From assembly GCF_001593385.1 (NCBI RefSeq), contig NZ_LUVZ01000023.1, positions 434,001 to 498,000 of the forward strand: a DNA stretch of 64,000 nt, written 5' to 3'. Numbering within the stretch: position 1 is the stretch's first letter; each line of letters starts with the position of its first letter. The notes beneath the pieces are model-generated. The model ran no database searches. It was not told the DNA's origin and saw nothing but the letters and a program-made list of their open reading frames with translations. The position numbers and the translations under genes were made by a program. This DNA is from Chryseobacterium cucumeris (lineage in GTDB: Bacteria; Bacteroidota; Bacteroidia; Flavobacteriales; Weeksellaceae). Of the stretch, positions 53,934 through 63,438 are shown in pieces.

Positions 53934-55094
53934 TTAAAGGCTTTTTAATAATTTTTCTGTGTCGGAAGAATCTTGTCCTGTGCTTTTTGCCAGTTCAATA
54001 GACTTTTCGGCCCACATTTTTGCATTTTTCTTATCACCAACCTTATTGTAAAGATTAGCTAAGGTATCTGTATTGGCAAAGTTCTGGTCTTTCTTTACAG
54101 ATTCCTGCGCCCATGCAATGGCCTTTTCCAGAGAAGCTTTATTGCTCACATTTTCAAAAAAGTTCCAGGCAAGAGAATTCAGTTCTTCAGAGCCAACTGC
54201 AGAATAATCTTTGTAAAGGTCAAGAATTAGTTTTTCGTATTCAGGAATATCTTTATTCTTCAAAGCTCTGTTGGCTTTCATTCTTTTTAAGATCTTGTCA
54301 GCTTCCTCTTTGCTTAGAAATTTTTGGGTTTCAGCCATGAAATAGTTATCATCCCATTTCTTTGTATCCGGGTTATAGGCTTTTTTAGAAACAGTATTCA
54401 GTTTAATATTTTTATCAAACTTTTCATATTTATCTTCCGGGAAGAATTTAACGATATCAGCTTTCTTATCCTGGAAAATTTTATACAAAGGACTATCTGT
54501 AGTTTGTACTCCTGAAAGAAGCATTTGGATATCTTCCTGGTCTAAACTTGTTTTCTGCTGAAAGTAACGGTTAAGAACTTTCCCGGCAAACTCAGCATCG
54601 TTATACATGGTAAGGCCCGCAAGATTCTTTAAAAACTCAGGATCTTTTTCTCCTTTTTCAAACTGTTGCTTCAGAGAAGTCAGTCTTTTGTTTGGATCTT
54701 CCGCGTCTTTTGCAAACTGGATAAAGTCTTTTTCTTCCACATATCCTAAAGTTCTGTGTACAGCTTCACCATTTCCATCAATAAACAGGTAAGTAGGGAA
54801 TGCTTTTACATTATATTTTTTGGCCAGCTCAATTCCTTCTCCTTTTTCCATATCAATTTTAGCATTGATAAAGTGAGAATTGTAATAATCTCCTACAGAC
54901 TGAAGTGGAAAAATATTTTTAACCATCAGTTTACAAGGTCCACACCATGAGGCATATGCGTCAATAAAGACCAGTTTTTTTTCTTTTTTTGCTTTGGCCA
55001 GAATAGAGGCAAAATTGCCTTCTTCAAATTTAATTCCCTGTGCCCACGCAAGCACCCCTATAAAGATTGAGGAAAGTATTGCTATTTTTTTCAT
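53934..55094 (-). CDS. Secreted thioredoxin-fold protein with TPR-like tail
   Basis: The 386 residues begin with a signal peptide (MKKIAILSSIFIGVLAWAQ). The thioredoxin domain (about 20-135) has FIDAYASWCGPCKLMVKN with the active Cys51 and Cys54, then VKAFPTYLFIDGNGEAVHRTLGY. The remaining 240 residues are helical and end with a TPR-like repeat (ANLYNKVGDKKNAKMWAEKSIELAKS). It should act as a periplasmic disulfide reductase or isomerase. The helical tail may bind a client. It is a single gene. Confidence 0.88.
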   Translation of the reverse strand: MKKIAILSSIFIGVLAWAQGIKFEEGNFASILAKAKKEKKLVFIDAYASWCGPCKLMVKNIFPLQSVGDYYNSHFINAKIDMEKGEGIELAKKYNVKAFPTYLFIDGNGEAVHRTLGYVEEKDFIQFAKDAEDPNKRLTSLKQQFEKGEKDPEFLKNLAGLTMYNDAEFAGKVLNRYFQQKTSLDQEDIQMLLSGVQTTDSPLYKIFQDKKADIVKFFPEDKYEKFDKNIKLNTVSKKAYNPDTKKWDDNYFMAETQKFLSKEEADKILKRMKANRALKNKDIPEYEKLILDLYKDYSAVGSEELNSLAWNFFENVSNKASLEKAIAWAQESVKKDQNFANTDTLANLYNKVGDKKNAKMWAEKSIELAKSTGQDSSDTEKLLKSL

Positions 55095-55113
55095 AAAAAC
55101 TTTTTATTCCATG

Positions 55114-55121
55114 CAAATGTA
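55114..55121 (-). promoter_or_regulatory. -7 promoter element of the thioredoxin-fold gene
   Basis: The minus strand reads TACATTTG, an exact TAnnTTTG match 20 bases before the ATG at 55094. Confidence 0.45.
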
Positions 55122-55315
55122 ATAAATATGATGACACATGAGCCGTTCATATTGAAAATAATTATACAGGAACTTTGGTTTTAAAACAGGCATCAGATTA
55201 TATAAAAGATAATCATCTATTATTTTAGTCTTATTATTAAAATTAATGTAAATTGCTATTCTGGGTTAAATGATTAAATTTCAATATAATGTTTTAATAA
55301 AAAATAAAATATCAC

Positions 55316-55323
55316 TAGTTTTG
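55316..55323 (+). promoter_or_regulatory. -7 promoter element of the TPR/AraC gene
   Basis: TAGTTTTG is an exact TAnnTTTG match. The in-frame GTG at 55345 and the ATG codons at 55354, 55357 and 55396 lie downstream of it. Confidence 0.45.
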
Positions 55324-55395
55324 TAAAAAACAAAAAGACACTCCGTGAAATCAATGATGAATTATTATAAAATCAAAATAATAATTTATTTTTCT

Positions 55396-57024
55396 ATGCC
55401 TAAAAGTCTTTTGCAATTTTTATTTCTGCTGGCAACAGCAGTTCCCATATTCGCTCAGAAAAAAAATAACTTTGATCTTATCTGTGAGAAGACCTCTTCT
55501 GTTACAGCGTATAAAGATTTACCCAAAGCAATCAAAACTGCAGATTCGCTCTATATGAAGGCGCAAAAACCTTCAGAGAAAATAAAATGCCTGGTACTTT
55601 CTTCAGAATTATACCATCATGCAGGTGAACTTAAAAAAGCAATCTGTTACAGTGAAAATGCCCACTCGGTAATCAATCAGATCAATGACCCGGAATGGAT
55701 GGCTGTGGTGACCAGATTACTTGCGCGGCAATATAGACAGGTAGGGTTATATGAAAGATCAAAAAAATATATTGTAAAAGGACTTCAGGCTTCAGGTCAG
55801 ATTGTTGATTTTCATAAAAGGAGTGAAGCTGCAGGATTGCTGAATCAGGAAATGGCCTTCTATGAAATGGAAATGGGAAATTTTCCCAATGCAATACGTA
55901 ATATTGAGTCTTCTCTGAAATATTTTGGAAAAATAAACAGCCAGAACGGAAACAGAACAGCCGCAGCTTCTTATCAGCTGCTGGGAGATGTCTATTTCAA
56001 GCTTAATGATTATGCTGTTTCCGAAGACTATTATCGAAAAGCAGAAAGCCTGCTGAACAATGGAAGCTGTACACTGGGGTTGGTGTATAATGGATTAGGA
56101 GGCATTCGCCTGAAGCAGAAAAATTGGAAAGATGCTGAGCTATATCTTAAAAAAGCAGAAAAAATTGCAGATACATCCAGGAGCCTTAAGCTTAAAAAAG
56201 CTGTTTATTCCAATATTAATGATTATTACGAAGGAATTGGAGACAATTTTAAAGCTTCATTATATGCGGTGAAATATATACGTGCTTATGATAGTATTGC
56301 AGCCCGTAACCAGAGTTTTGCCATAAAAGATTTTGAAAATCCAAAAGGAAGGGCTAACAAAAAAAATGCGCAGATGAATGGAGTAAAGAATGCCGCTATT
56401 GTCATTCTGTCCATTTCATTGGTTGGTCTGTTTATTTTTATTAGAAGGAAACAGAAGAAACAGCGGTCAAAGCTTAGAAATATCATCAGAACTCAGTTTA
56501 ACATGATCGGTAACAGGACACACTATCCTTTAAAACAATCTGGTGATTTTGAGTTTTCCAATATTTTTGTGGAAGAAATAGATGAGAAAGATTCAGAGAC
56601 AGACAGAAGAAGAAATGATTCTCTGATGACCCCTGAAACAGAATCAAAACTGCTGGAACTGCTTGAGGATTTTGAAAAAGGTGATCTTTATAACAATAAA
56701 GGCATGTCCCTTTCTTTTCTTGCAGGTGAACTGAATACCAATACAAAATATCTTTCGTATGTAATCAATCAGCATAAAAATGCGGATTTCAAAACCTATG
56801 TCAACCGTTTAAGAATCAATTATATTGTAGACAAACTGATCAATGATGAGAAGTACAGACAGTATAAAATAAGTATCCTTGCTGATGAATGCGGATTTTC
56901 TTCCCACAGTAAATTTGCTGCAGTCTTTAAGGCGGTCACAGACTATTCTCCATCAGCTTACATTAAATATCTGGATAATGAACCCGGATCATATAAAAGT
57001 AGTCATTTTCCCGAAAATGATTAA
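55396..57024 (+). CDS. TPR-sensor AraC-family regulator
   Basis: The protein (542 residues from the ATG at 55396) has a signal peptide (MPKSLLQFLFLLATAVPIFAQ) and then tetratricopeptide-like repeats (about 30-300). A single membrane segment (NAAIVILSISLVGLFIFI, near 335-352) follows, and a cytoplasmic part ends in an AraC helix-turn-helix. In the latter, MSLSFLAGELNTNTKYLSYVINQHKNADFKTYVNRLRINYIVDKL and ISILADECGFSSHSKFAAVFKAVTDYSPSAYIKYL are typical. It is a one-component membrane regulator whose periplasmic TPR part may sense a peptide or protein. The frame opens at 55345, but the signal peptide favours the ATG at 55396. Confidence 0.85.
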   Translation: MPKSLLQFLFLLATAVPIFAQKKNNFDLICEKTSSVTAYKDLPKAIKTADSLYMKAQKPSEKIKCLVLSSELYHHAGELKKAICYSENAHSVINQINDPEWMAVVTRLLARQYRQVGLYERSKKYIVKGLQASGQIVDFHKRSEAAGLLNQEMAFYEMEMGNFPNAIRNIESSLKYFGKINSQNGNRTAAASYQLLGDVYFKLNDYAVSEDYYRKAESLLNNGSCTLGLVYNGLGGIRLKQKNWKDAELYLKKAEKIADTSRSLKLKKAVYSNINDYYEGIGDNFKASLYAVKYIRAYDSIAARNQSFAIKDFENPKGRANKKNAQMNGVKNAAIVILSISLVGLFIFIRRKQKKQRSKLRNIIRTQFNMIGNRTHYPLKQSGDFEFSNIFVEEIDEKDSETDRRRNDSLMTPETESKLLELLEDFEKGDLYNNKGMSLSFLAGELNTNTKYLSYVINQHKNADFKTYVNRLRINYIVDKLINDEKYRQYKISILADECGFSSHSKFAAVFKAVTDYSPSAYIKYLDNEPGSYKSSHFPEND

Positions 57025-57229
57025 AAACGGGCATTTTATTCAATTCTATATTGCTATTTTCATGAAAATGAACAACCTATTATTTTAAAGGAAAGCCTTG
57101 CTATCATATCTTTGCGCCAGTTTCGCAGTGCACAAGACAATTCTGTTACAGCTTATCGCTTTTATTTCATTTCTGAACTAAGATCATTATAAGAGAAACT
57201 GCATTCCCATTTTTAAATTTTTAAAGGAA

Positions 57230-57247
57230 ATATTCTGATCAGAATAT
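57230..57247. promoter_or_regulatory. Perfect 18-bp palindrome
   Basis: ATATTCTGATCAGAATAT is self-complementary. It could be a protein-binding site or the top of an RNA hairpin. Confidence 0.55.
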
Positions 57248-57261
57248 CTGCCATATGCTAT

Positions 57262-57289
57262 AATCGGGGTTGATTGCCCGGTTTTTTTT
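57262..57289 (+). terminator. Terminator-like hairpin behind the AraC gene
   Basis: AATCGGG (57262-57268) pairs with CCCGGTT (57277-57283, one T-G wobble), then eight T. Confidence 0.65.
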
Positions 57290-57341
57290 CAGTCAAGTTT
57301 TTTTAAGTGCAAATCCACAGAACTTCTGTGGATTTGTGATT

Positions 57342-57551
57342 TTATTTAACTTTTATACTGTCGGTTTTTACTTTTGAAGTATCGGAGGTTGCGGGTGAAG
57401 GTATGGAGTTCGCTACGGCAGAATCACCCATTCTGTTTCTTAAAGAATCTTTATCGTGAGCATCTTTATATTCCTCTCTTTTTTCTTTGTTTTGAGCACA
57501 GCTTCCAAGGAAAAGAAGTCCAAGAACTGTTCCTATCCATAATTTTCTCAT
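57342..57551 (-). CDS. Small lipoprotein (69 residues)
   Basis: It begins with a lipoprotein signal (MRKLWIGTVLGLLFLGSC, Cys18) followed by a charged, Asp/Ser/Lys-rich, probably unstructured tail that ends SKVKTDSIKVK. The composition resembles the second small lipoprotein at 57855-58076 (both end in repeated Asp/Ser/Thr and Lys), so they may be distant paralogues. No function is known. A run of seven AAAAGAT units lies 49-97 bases upstream of its start codon. Confidence 0.6.
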   Translation of the reverse strand: MRKLWIGTVLGLLFLGSCAQNKEKREEYKDAHDKDSLRNRMGDSAVANSIPSPATSDTSKVKTDSIKVK

Positions 57552-57599
57552 AATAGTTAATTTTTATTGTTGATGTTAATCAAATATAAGGATTTAATT

Positions 57600-57648
57600 A
57601 AAAGATAAAAGATAAAAGATAAAAGATAAAAGATAAAAGATAAAAGAT
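57600..57648. repeat. Heptamer tandem repeat (AAAAGAT)7
   Basis: Seven perfect copies of AAAAGAT lie upstream of the small lipoprotein gene. Such tracts change copy number by slippage and may alter promoter spacing. Confidence 0.95.
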
Positions 57649-57796
57649 GTTTTAATAAGATTCAAATAGGGCTGGGCTTAACCTGGCTAACCATAAATAA
57701 TCCATCCATTTGTTTTAGGAAAACTTAAAAAAATAAGCATCTTTCAAAACAAAACTTAATTATCACTTCACATTTGAATTTCTGATCTTTCAACAA

Positions 57797-57829
57797 AAAA
57801 AATCTGCAGAGCTTTCATCTGCAGATTTC
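57797..57829 (-). terminator. Terminator of the second small lipoprotein gene
   Basis: AAATCTGCAGA (57800-57810) pairs perfectly with TCTGCAGATTT (57818-57828). On the minus strand it is followed by T residues. Confidence 0.88.
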
Positions 57830-57854
57830 CATGTTAGATTGAATGTTATAATTA

Positions 57855-58076
57855 CTATTTTACAGGAGACGTTGCCATAGAATCCCTTTTTATCTTCATT
57901 GTATCAGGATTCGTCATTTTTGTAGACGTTGTATCAGTAGTAGTAGGGGGTATACTTTTTTGTGTATTACCTACTGTCGCTGAATCCCGGCTACTTGTAG
58001 ACATTGTCGATTCTTTGGTTCCACAGCTCACTGCAAATATTCCTATTCCGACGGCTGTTAGCAATAACTTTTTCAT
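57855..58076 (-). CDS. Small lipoprotein (73 residues)
   Basis: It begins with a lipoprotein signal (MKKLLLTAVGIGIFAVSC, Cys18), followed by a Ser/Thr-rich tail with TTDTTSTKMTNPDTMKIKRDSMATSPVK. No domain is recognised; the tail is probably disordered. It is a single-gene unit with a good terminator. Its composition suggests a relation to the 57342-57551 product. Confidence 0.6.
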   Translation of the reverse strand: MKKLLLTAVGIGIFAVSCGTKESTMSTSSRDSATVGNTQKSIPPTTTDTTSTKMTNPDTMKIKRDSMATSPVK

Positions 58077-58282
58077 ATTCTTCTATTTTGTGGTGTTGTA
58101 TTAATGAAAAATCAACAATTATTCCTAACAGGGTCTGAAGAATCGTAAAATATAGGTAAAGTTTGTTAAAAGATGTTAGGTAACAGGTAACAGAGATTAG
58201 ATATTAGGAGTTTAAAGTTTAAAGTGATAATCCGGAATACTTTATTGCCACCATACTCTCCACTCTCAAACTCCCAAACGCT
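58077..58282. other. Intergenic stretch without a gene
   Basis: It contains direct short repeats (for example TTTAAAGTTTAAAG) and AT-rich DNA. No coding frame is seen. Confidence 0.4.
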
Positions 58283-58315
58283 ACAAAAAAGCCCCGAAAC
58301 CGAAATTCCGAGGCT
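58283..58315 (-). terminator. Imperfect terminator of pruA
   Basis: AGCC (58290-58293) pairs with GGCT (58312-58315), with an imperfect inner stem. On the minus strand it is followed by six T residues. Confidence 0.55.
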
Positions 58316-58369
58316 GTATTCAAAGAACTGACAACAATTACTCATTGCCTATTACTCATTATTTATTAA

Positions 58370-59995
58370 TTACCCAAGGTATGGATATTTGTAGTTTTTT
58401 GGAGAAACAAAAGTCTCTTTTACGCTTCTTACAGACGTCCATCTTAGAAGATTCATTTTTGAACCTGCTTTATCATTAGTTCCTGAAGCCCTACCACCAC
58501 CGAAAGGCTGCTGTCCTACTACGGCACCTGTTGGTTTATCATTGATGTAGAAGTTACCGGATGCGTTCTCTAAAGCCTTGTAAGCTTCGTTAATTGCGTA
58601 ACGGTCTTGTGAGAATACAGAACCTGTCAATGAATATGGAGAAGAAGAATCTACTAACTTAAGGGTCTCTTTCCAGTCTTGATCTTCATATACAAATACA
58701 GAAAGGATTGGGCCGAAGATCTCTTCTACCATACTTTCGTATTGAGGATTTGTAGTTTCAATTACTGTTGGGTGTACAAACCATCCTTTAGAATCATCTA
58801 CTTTACCACCGATAGCTACAGTAGCTTCACCTGAAGCATTAGCTCTGTCGATATATCCTTTACATTTCTCGAAAGAATTCTTGTCGATGACAGCGTTTAC
58901 GAAGTTTGAAGGATCTTCCGGAGAACCTATTTTGATGGTGCTCATCTGAGCTTCCATCACTTTTTTCACATCAGCCCAAAGAGACTTAGGAATATAAGCT
59001 CTTGAAGCAGCAGAACATTTCTGTCCCTGATATTCGAAAGCACCTCTTACCAATGCAGTTGCTACAGCTTCTACGTTAGCAGAAGGGTGAGCAATCACAA
59101 AGTCTTTACCCCCTGTTTCTCCAACGATTCTTGGATATGTTCTGTAGTTGTGGATATTATCACCGATCATTTTCCACATTCCCTGGAATACTTTTGTAGA
59201 CCCTGTGAAGTGAAGACCAGCGAAATCTCTGTGCGCTAATACTTTTTCAGCAGTTTCCTTTCCATCAGTAAAGATCATGTTGATAACTCCTGCAGGAAGA
59301 CCCGCTTCAATTAATACATCCATGATTACTTTTGCAGAATATACCTGCTTGTCAGATGGTTTCCAAACCACTACGTTTCCTAGCATGGCCATACAAGTCG
59401 GAAGGTTTCCTGAAATCGCAGTAAAGTTGAAAGGAGTTACCGCAAAGCAGAACCCTTCTAATGGTCTGTACTCAACACGGTTCCAGATTCCGTTGTCAGA
59501 AACCGGCTGTTCAGCATACATTTCTGTCATGAACTCTACGTTGAATCTTAAGAAGTCGATAAACTCACAAGCAGAATCAATTTCAGCCTGGTGAACATTT
59601 TTAGACTGTCCGATCATCGTCGCTGCATTAATTACATCTCTGTAAGGACCAGCCAAAAGATCAGCTGCCTTTAAGAAAATTGCTGCACGCTGTTCCCAGC
59701 CTAGTTCATTCCATTCCTGTTTAGCTGCCAATGCCGCGTTGATAGCGTCATCCACATGCTGCATACCACCCTGATAGTAGAATCCGAAATCATGCGTATG
59801 ATCCTGTGGAGACTGAAGCTGTACTTTTGTTTCAGTTTTTACTTCTTTTCCGTTGATGATCATTGGGATTTCTACCTTTTCAGCCCACATTTTTTTATAC
59901 GTGTCGATAAGGCTTTTAACTTCCGGAGATCCCGGTTCATATGAGTTTACAGGCTCGTTTACCGCTAATGGTACTTGCGAAATTGCTTTTGACAT
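58370..59995 (-). CDS. pruA: L-glutamate gamma-semialdehyde dehydrogenase
   Basis: PruA oxidises glutamate-gamma-semialdehyde (from proline or arginine breakdown) to glutamate with NAD. The 541 residues match the family start YKKMWAEKVEIPMIINGKEVKTE. They contain GFCFAVTPFNFTAISGNLP (about 180-198), LHFTGSTKVFQ, RIVGETGGKDFVIA with the conserved Glu, YQGQKCSAASRAY with the catalytic Cys near 320, and the C-terminal PFGGGRASGTNDKAG. It lacks the PutA/proline dehydrogenase half, which must be elsewhere. It is a single-gene unit. Confidence 0.95.
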   Translation of the reverse strand: MSKAISQVPLAVNEPVNSYEPGSPEVKSLIDTYKKMWAEKVEIPMIINGKEVKTETKVQLQSPQDHTHDFGFYYQGGMQHVDDAINAALAAKQEWNELGWEQRAAIFLKAADLLAGPYRDVINAATMIGQSKNVHQAEIDSACEFIDFLRFNVEFMTEMYAEQPVSDNGIWNRVEYRPLEGFCFAVTPFNFTAISGNLPTCMAMLGNVVVWKPSDKQVYSAKVIMDVLIEAGLPAGVINMIFTDGKETAEKVLAHRDFAGLHFTGSTKVFQGMWKMIGDNIHNYRTYPRIVGETGGKDFVIAHPSANVEAVATALVRGAFEYQGQKCSAASRAYIPKSLWADVKKVMEAQMSTIKIGSPEDPSNFVNAVIDKNSFEKCKGYIDRANASGEATVAIGGKVDDSKGWFVHPTVIETTNPQYESMVEEIFGPILSVFVYEDQDWKETLKLVDSSSPYSLTGSVFSQDRYAINEAYKALENASGNFYINDKPTGAVVGQQPFGGGRASGTNDKAGSKMNLLRWTSVRSVKETFVSPKNYKYPYLG

Positions 59996-60401
59996 ATTAC
60001 GTTTTATTATTTTATTAAATTAAATAAGATGTGTATACAAATTTACAATAATTATAAAGAAAGAAAAAATGACATCTGTTTTTGTCAAATAAAATATAAA
60101 ATGAATTTTCTGATGATATTTAAGCTTTTTTTGATGATAGATTTTATTAAATCCTGGGATGTTTTGATGATTTTTTAGCTTTTAGAAAAAAATGCGTCAT
60201 TTTATTGTAATTATAGGAATTAGGACAATAAAATATTTGTCATAGTTTAAAAATAGCTATTAATGGCTGTAAATAAGGGGTTTATAATGGAATGTTAAAA
60301 TTATATAAATTCACTTTTGTTGCGATTTTGAACATTTTAAATAATTTTTTTGATACCCGGAGGGATAAGATTGTTCTAATTTTACACCATTATTATCAGG
60401 T
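59996..60401. other. Intergenic stretch between pruA and the secreted protein gene
   Basis: It is AT-rich without a reading frame. The minus-strand -7 element of pruA is at 60038-60045, and a weak plus-strand element (TAATTTTA) lies near 60378. Confidence 0.45.
60038..60045 (-). promoter_or_regulatory. -7 promoter element of pruA
   Basis: The minus strand reads TAAATTTG, an exact TAnnTTTG match 43 bases before the ATG at 59995. Confidence 0.45.
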
Positions 60402-60767
60402 ATGAAAAAAAGAGTCTTATTTTTCTCTTTTGTGATATTTTTCTCAACGTTGTGTGCAGGTCTTTTTGCACATAAAGGGAAAACTCAGCCATATTCTGAT
60501 ATCCTTTCAAAAATTCATCTTTTACAACAGAAATCTGATCAGAAGACCCAGCCTGAAATCTATAGTTTTTCAGATGCGCAGGATGTACAGGATTCCAATG
60601 ACTGGGAGAAAGTAAAATTTGATTATTCAATACTTGCACAGCAGTGGTTACACTATTTCTTTGCAGATTATACTTACAACACACGGGTTGCGGCCGTTCA
60701 AAACCGTATTTACATTACAGCGCCAAGGTACATTCTGTATCATTCCCTGCAGATAGCGGGCTGCTAA
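60402..60767 (+). CDS. Small secreted protein of unknown function
   Basis: The 121 residues begin with a signal peptide (MKKRVLFFSFVIFFSTLCAGLFA). The mature part is polar, with YSDILSKIHLLQQKSDQ and WEKVKFDYSILAQQWLHYFFADYTYNTRVAAVQNRIYITAPRYILYHS. I do not recognise a family. It lies 153 bases before ureA on the same strand, but a relation to the urease is unproven. Confidence 0.5.
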   Translation: MKKRVLFFSFVIFFSTLCAGLFAHKGKTQPYSDILSKIHLLQQKSDQKTQPEIYSFSDAQDVQDSNDWEKVKFDYSILAQQWLHYFFADYTYNTRVAAVQNRIYITAPRYILYHSLQIAGC

Positions 60768-60885
60768 TTCTTTTTAATTTTTAATGATCCGCTATGGTTT
60801 GTATTCCCATGAGTACAGACTCGTAAAAATCATTCCCGATTTACATTTTTGAACATGTCTGTTTGCCTTTACGGAGAGGTGAATA

Positions 60886-60900
60886 GGACATTGTTTGTCC
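60886..60900. promoter_or_regulatory. Short inverted repeat before ureA
   Basis: GGACA-TTGTT-TGTCC lies 21 bases before the ureA ATG. It may be an operator, but the 5-bp arms could be chance. It does not match the published NikR box. Confidence 0.25.
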
Positions 60901-60920
60901 AATTTTAAATAAAAAATATT

Positions 60921-61223
60921 ATGCACTTAACACCGAGAGAAACGGAGAAGCTTATGCTATTTCTGGCAGGCGAACTCGCTCTGAAAAGAAAGGCAAGAGG
61001 CCTTAAATTAAACTACCCGGAATCAATAGCTCTGATCAGCCACTTTCTGCTTGAAGGAGCGAGAGATGGGAAAAAAGTAGCTGAACTGATGCAGGAAGGA
61101 GCCAACCTTCTGACCAAAGAAGATGTGATGCCAGGCGTTTCAGAAATGATCCACGATGTTCAGATTGAAGCCACTTTCCCGGATGGGACAAAGTTGGTCA
61201 CCGTACACAATCCAATCCGCTAA
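60921..61223 (+). CDS. ureA: Urease subunit gamma
   Basis: The 100 residues ([57 protein letters not shown]...[32 protein letters not shown]) are a textbook urease gamma subunit. With beta and alpha it forms the nickel enzyme that hydrolyses urea to ammonia and carbamate. It is first in the operon ureA-ureB-ureC, 11 bases before ureB. Confidence 0.97.
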   Translation: MHLTPRETEKLMLFLAGELALKRKARGLKLNYPESIALISHFLLEGARDGKKVAELMQEGANLLTKEDVMPGVSEMIHDVQIEATFPDGTKLVTVHNPIR

Positions 61224-61234
61224 TACTACTGATT

Positions 61235-61603
61235 ATGATACCAGGAGAAATTTTTGTAAAAGAAGGAACAATTATCTGCAATGAAGGCAGAGAAACTGTG
61301 AAAATAAAAGTAACCAATACAGGTGACAGACCTATTCAGGTAGGTTCACACTTCCATTTTTTTGAAGTTAATAAAGCGATGAGCTTTGACCGGGAAAAAG
61401 CTTTCGGAAAGAGACTGAATATTGTAGCAAGTACTGCAGTACGTTTCGAACCGGGAGAAGAAAAAGAAGTGGAATTGGTAGAAATAGGAGGAACCAAAAA
61501 AGCAATGGGCTTCAATAATCTTGTCGATGGGCAGGTAGATTCTGAAGAACAGAAAAAAGTAAGCCTTGCAAAAGTTGAAGAGTTAAACTTTAAAAATCAT
61601 TAA
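61235..61603 (+). CDS. ureB: Urease subunit beta
   Basis: The 122 residues begin [94 protein letters not shown], the typical beta-subunit sequence. It forms part of the catalytic trimer. The stop is one base before the ureC ATG. Confidence 0.97.
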   Translation: MIPGEIFVKEGTIICNEGRETVKIKVTNTGDRPIQVGSHFHFFEVNKAMSFDREKAFGKRLNIVASTAVRFEPGEEKEVELVEIGGTKKAMGFNNLVDGQVDSEEQKKVSLAKVEELNFKNH

Positions 61604-61604
61604 G

Positions 61605-63326
61605 ATGAGCTTACACGTAGACAGAAAACAATACGCCAATATATTAGGTCCTACAGCCGGAGATAAAATCAGACTGGGCGATACTGAAATTATTATTGAA
61701 ATCGAAAAAGATTTCACCCATTACGGAGACGAAGCCGTTTTCGGCGGAGGAAAAACCGTTCGTGACGGGATGGGACAGAATGTCACGGCCAAAAGAGACG
61801 AAGGCGTTCTGGATCTTTGCATCACAGGAGCGGTAATTATTGACCATTGGGGAATTGTAAAAGGAGATATCGGAATCAAAGACGGAAAGATCGTAGGAAT
61901 CGGAAAAGCCGGAAACCCTGATACGATGGACGGTGTAACACCTAATATGATCATCGGCGCCTCAACGGAAGTTCACGGAGGGAAAGGATATATTGTAACT
62001 GCCGGAGGAATTGACACTCACATTCACTACATCTGCCCTCAACAGATTGAAACATCTCTTTACAGCGGAATCACCACAATGATTGGTGGTGGTACAGGCC
62101 CCAATGACGGAACCAATGCTACAACAGTTACTCCCGGAAGATTCAATATGCAGAAAATGCTGGAAGCAGCAGAAGAATATCCTATGAATCTTGGTTTCTT
62201 CGGAAAAGGAAACTGTTCCGCTGAAGAACCCATTGAAGAGCAGGTGGAAGCAGGTGCTTTGGGAGTGAAAATCCATGAAGATTGGGGAGCAACTCCTGCA
62301 ACCATTGATGCAGCATTGAAAGTAGCCGATAAATATGACGTTCAGGTGGCCATCCACACAGATACACTGAATGAAGGAGGATTCCTTGAAGACACCATGA
62401 GAGCCATCAACGGAAGGGTAATCCATACTTTCCACACAGAAGGAGCAGGTGGAGGTCACGCACCGGACATTATTAAAGCTGCTATGTATCCGAATGTATT
62501 GCCGGCTTCAACAAATCCTACGCGCCCTTACACCGTAAATACAATTGATGAGCACCTGGATATGCTGATGGTTTGCCATCATTTGAGTAAAAACATTCCT
62601 GAGGATGTAGCGTTTGCAGATTCACGTATCCGCCCCGAAACCATTGCAGCAGAAGATATTCTTCATGATATGGGCGTTTTCAGTATCATGAGTTCAGACT
62701 CTCAGGCGATGGGAAGACCAGGAGAAGTGATTACCAGAACATGGCAGACGGCAAGTAAAATGAAAGAGCAGAGAGGTGATCTTACTGAAGATAAAGACAG
62801 TGGAAATGACAATTACCGTGCAAAAAGATATGTAGCGAAGTATACCATCAACCCGGCTATAGCACACGGTATTTCAGAATATGTAGGATCTGTTGAAGAA
62901 GGAAAATTAGCGGATTTGGTGATCTGGAAACCTGCCTTATTTGGAGTAAAACCGGAAATGATTGTAAAAGGAGGATTTGTTATTGCTGCTAAAATGGGAG
63001 ATCCTAATGCTTCTATTCCAACACCTCAGCCTATTATTTACAGAAATATGTTTGGAGCCCATGGAAAAGCTAAGTTTGGTACTTGTGCGAACTTCGTTTC
63101 TCAGATCTCAATTGACAATGGAACCATTGCTTCTTACAAACTTGAAAAAATGATTCTTCCGGTGAAAAACTGTAGAAATATTGGTAAAAAAGACCTTATC
63201 CATAATGATAAGACACCTTTAATTGAAGTGAATCCTGAAAACTATAAAGTAACGGTAGACGGAGAATACATCACTTGTGAACCGGCAGAAACACTTCCTT
63301 TAACACAGTTGTATTACTTGTTCTAA
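61605..63326 (+). CDS. ureC: Urease subunit alpha
   Basis: The 573-residue catalytic subunit contains all nickel ligands and active residues: His139 and His141 in GGIDTHIHY, Lys222 in [10 protein letters not shown] (to be carbamylated), His251 in VAIHTDTL and His277 in HTFHTEG. His325 and His326 in VCHHL and the Asp of [10 protein letters not shown] follow. The size and order are standard. Accessory genes ureE, F, G and D are not in the window and should follow. Confidence 0.98.
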   Translation: MSLHVDRKQYANILGPTAGDKIRLGDTEIIIEIEKDFTHYGDEAVFGGGKTVRDGMGQNVTAKRDEGVLDLCITGAVIIDHWGIVKGDIGIKDGKIVGIGKAGNPDTMDGVTPNMIIGASTEVHGGKGYIVTAGGIDTHIHYICPQQIETSLYSGITTMIGGGTGPNDGTNATTVTPGRFNMQKMLEAAEEYPMNLGFFGKGNCSAEEPIEEQVEAGALGVKIHEDWGATPATIDAALKVADKYDVQVAIHTDTLNEGGFLEDTMRAINGRVIHTFHTEGAGGGHAPDIIKAAMYPNVLPASTNPTRPYTVNTIDEHLDMLMVCHHLSKNIPEDVAFADSRIRPETIAAEDILHDMGVFSIMSSDSQAMGRPGEVITRTWQTASKMKEQRGDLTEDKDSGNDNYRAKRYVAKYTINPAIAHGISEYVGSVEEGKLADLVIWKPALFGVKPEMIVKGGFVIAAKMGDPNASIPTPQPIIYRNMFGAHGKAKFGTCANFVSQISIDNGTIASYKLEKMILPVKNCRNIGKKDLIHNDKTPLIEVNPENYKVTVDGEYITCEPAETLPLTQLYYLF

Positions 63327-63338
63327 GATAAATTTTAC

Positions 63339-63379
63339 AAATAAACCTACCAGGTTTCAAAAACCTGGTAGGTTTATTT
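63339..63379 (+). terminator. Long hairpin behind ureC
   Basis: A perfect 19-bp stem (AAATAAACCTACCAGGTTT with its complement at 63361-63379) around CAA. It may terminate some transcripts or mark mRNA processing, since a same-strand gene follows. Confidence 0.8.
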
Positions 63380-63438
63380 AACAACAAAAAAAGATTTATC
63401 AGACTCTATTGTAAAACAATTATAGAACTAAGTGTAAA

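Larger units (their letters stand above)
57107..57289 (+). ncRNA. Candidate small RNA
   Basis: TATCTTTG (57107-57114) is an exact -7 element, followed by about 150 bases without a reading frame. A perfect 18-bp palindrome ATATTCTGATCAGAATAT lies at 57230-57247. A terminator-like hairpin (AATCGGG with CCCGGTT, 57262-57283) with eight T follows. I do not recognise the family, and no good -33 element was seen. The hairpin may simply be the terminator of the AraC gene. Confidence 0.35.

Noticed and set aside
57312-57338. Hairpin AAATCCACAGAA/TTCTGTGGATTT as terminator of the small lipoprotein gene
   Set aside because: A good stem, but on the minus strand it is followed by A residues, not T. Kept out as a terminator.
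60886-60900. NikR-type nickel operator before ureA
   Set aside because: Arms are only 5 bp and do not match the known NikR box; listed only as a low-confidence inverted repeat.
61962-62459. 165-codon minus-strand ORF inside ureC
   Set aside because: Antisense of one of the most conserved genes in the window.
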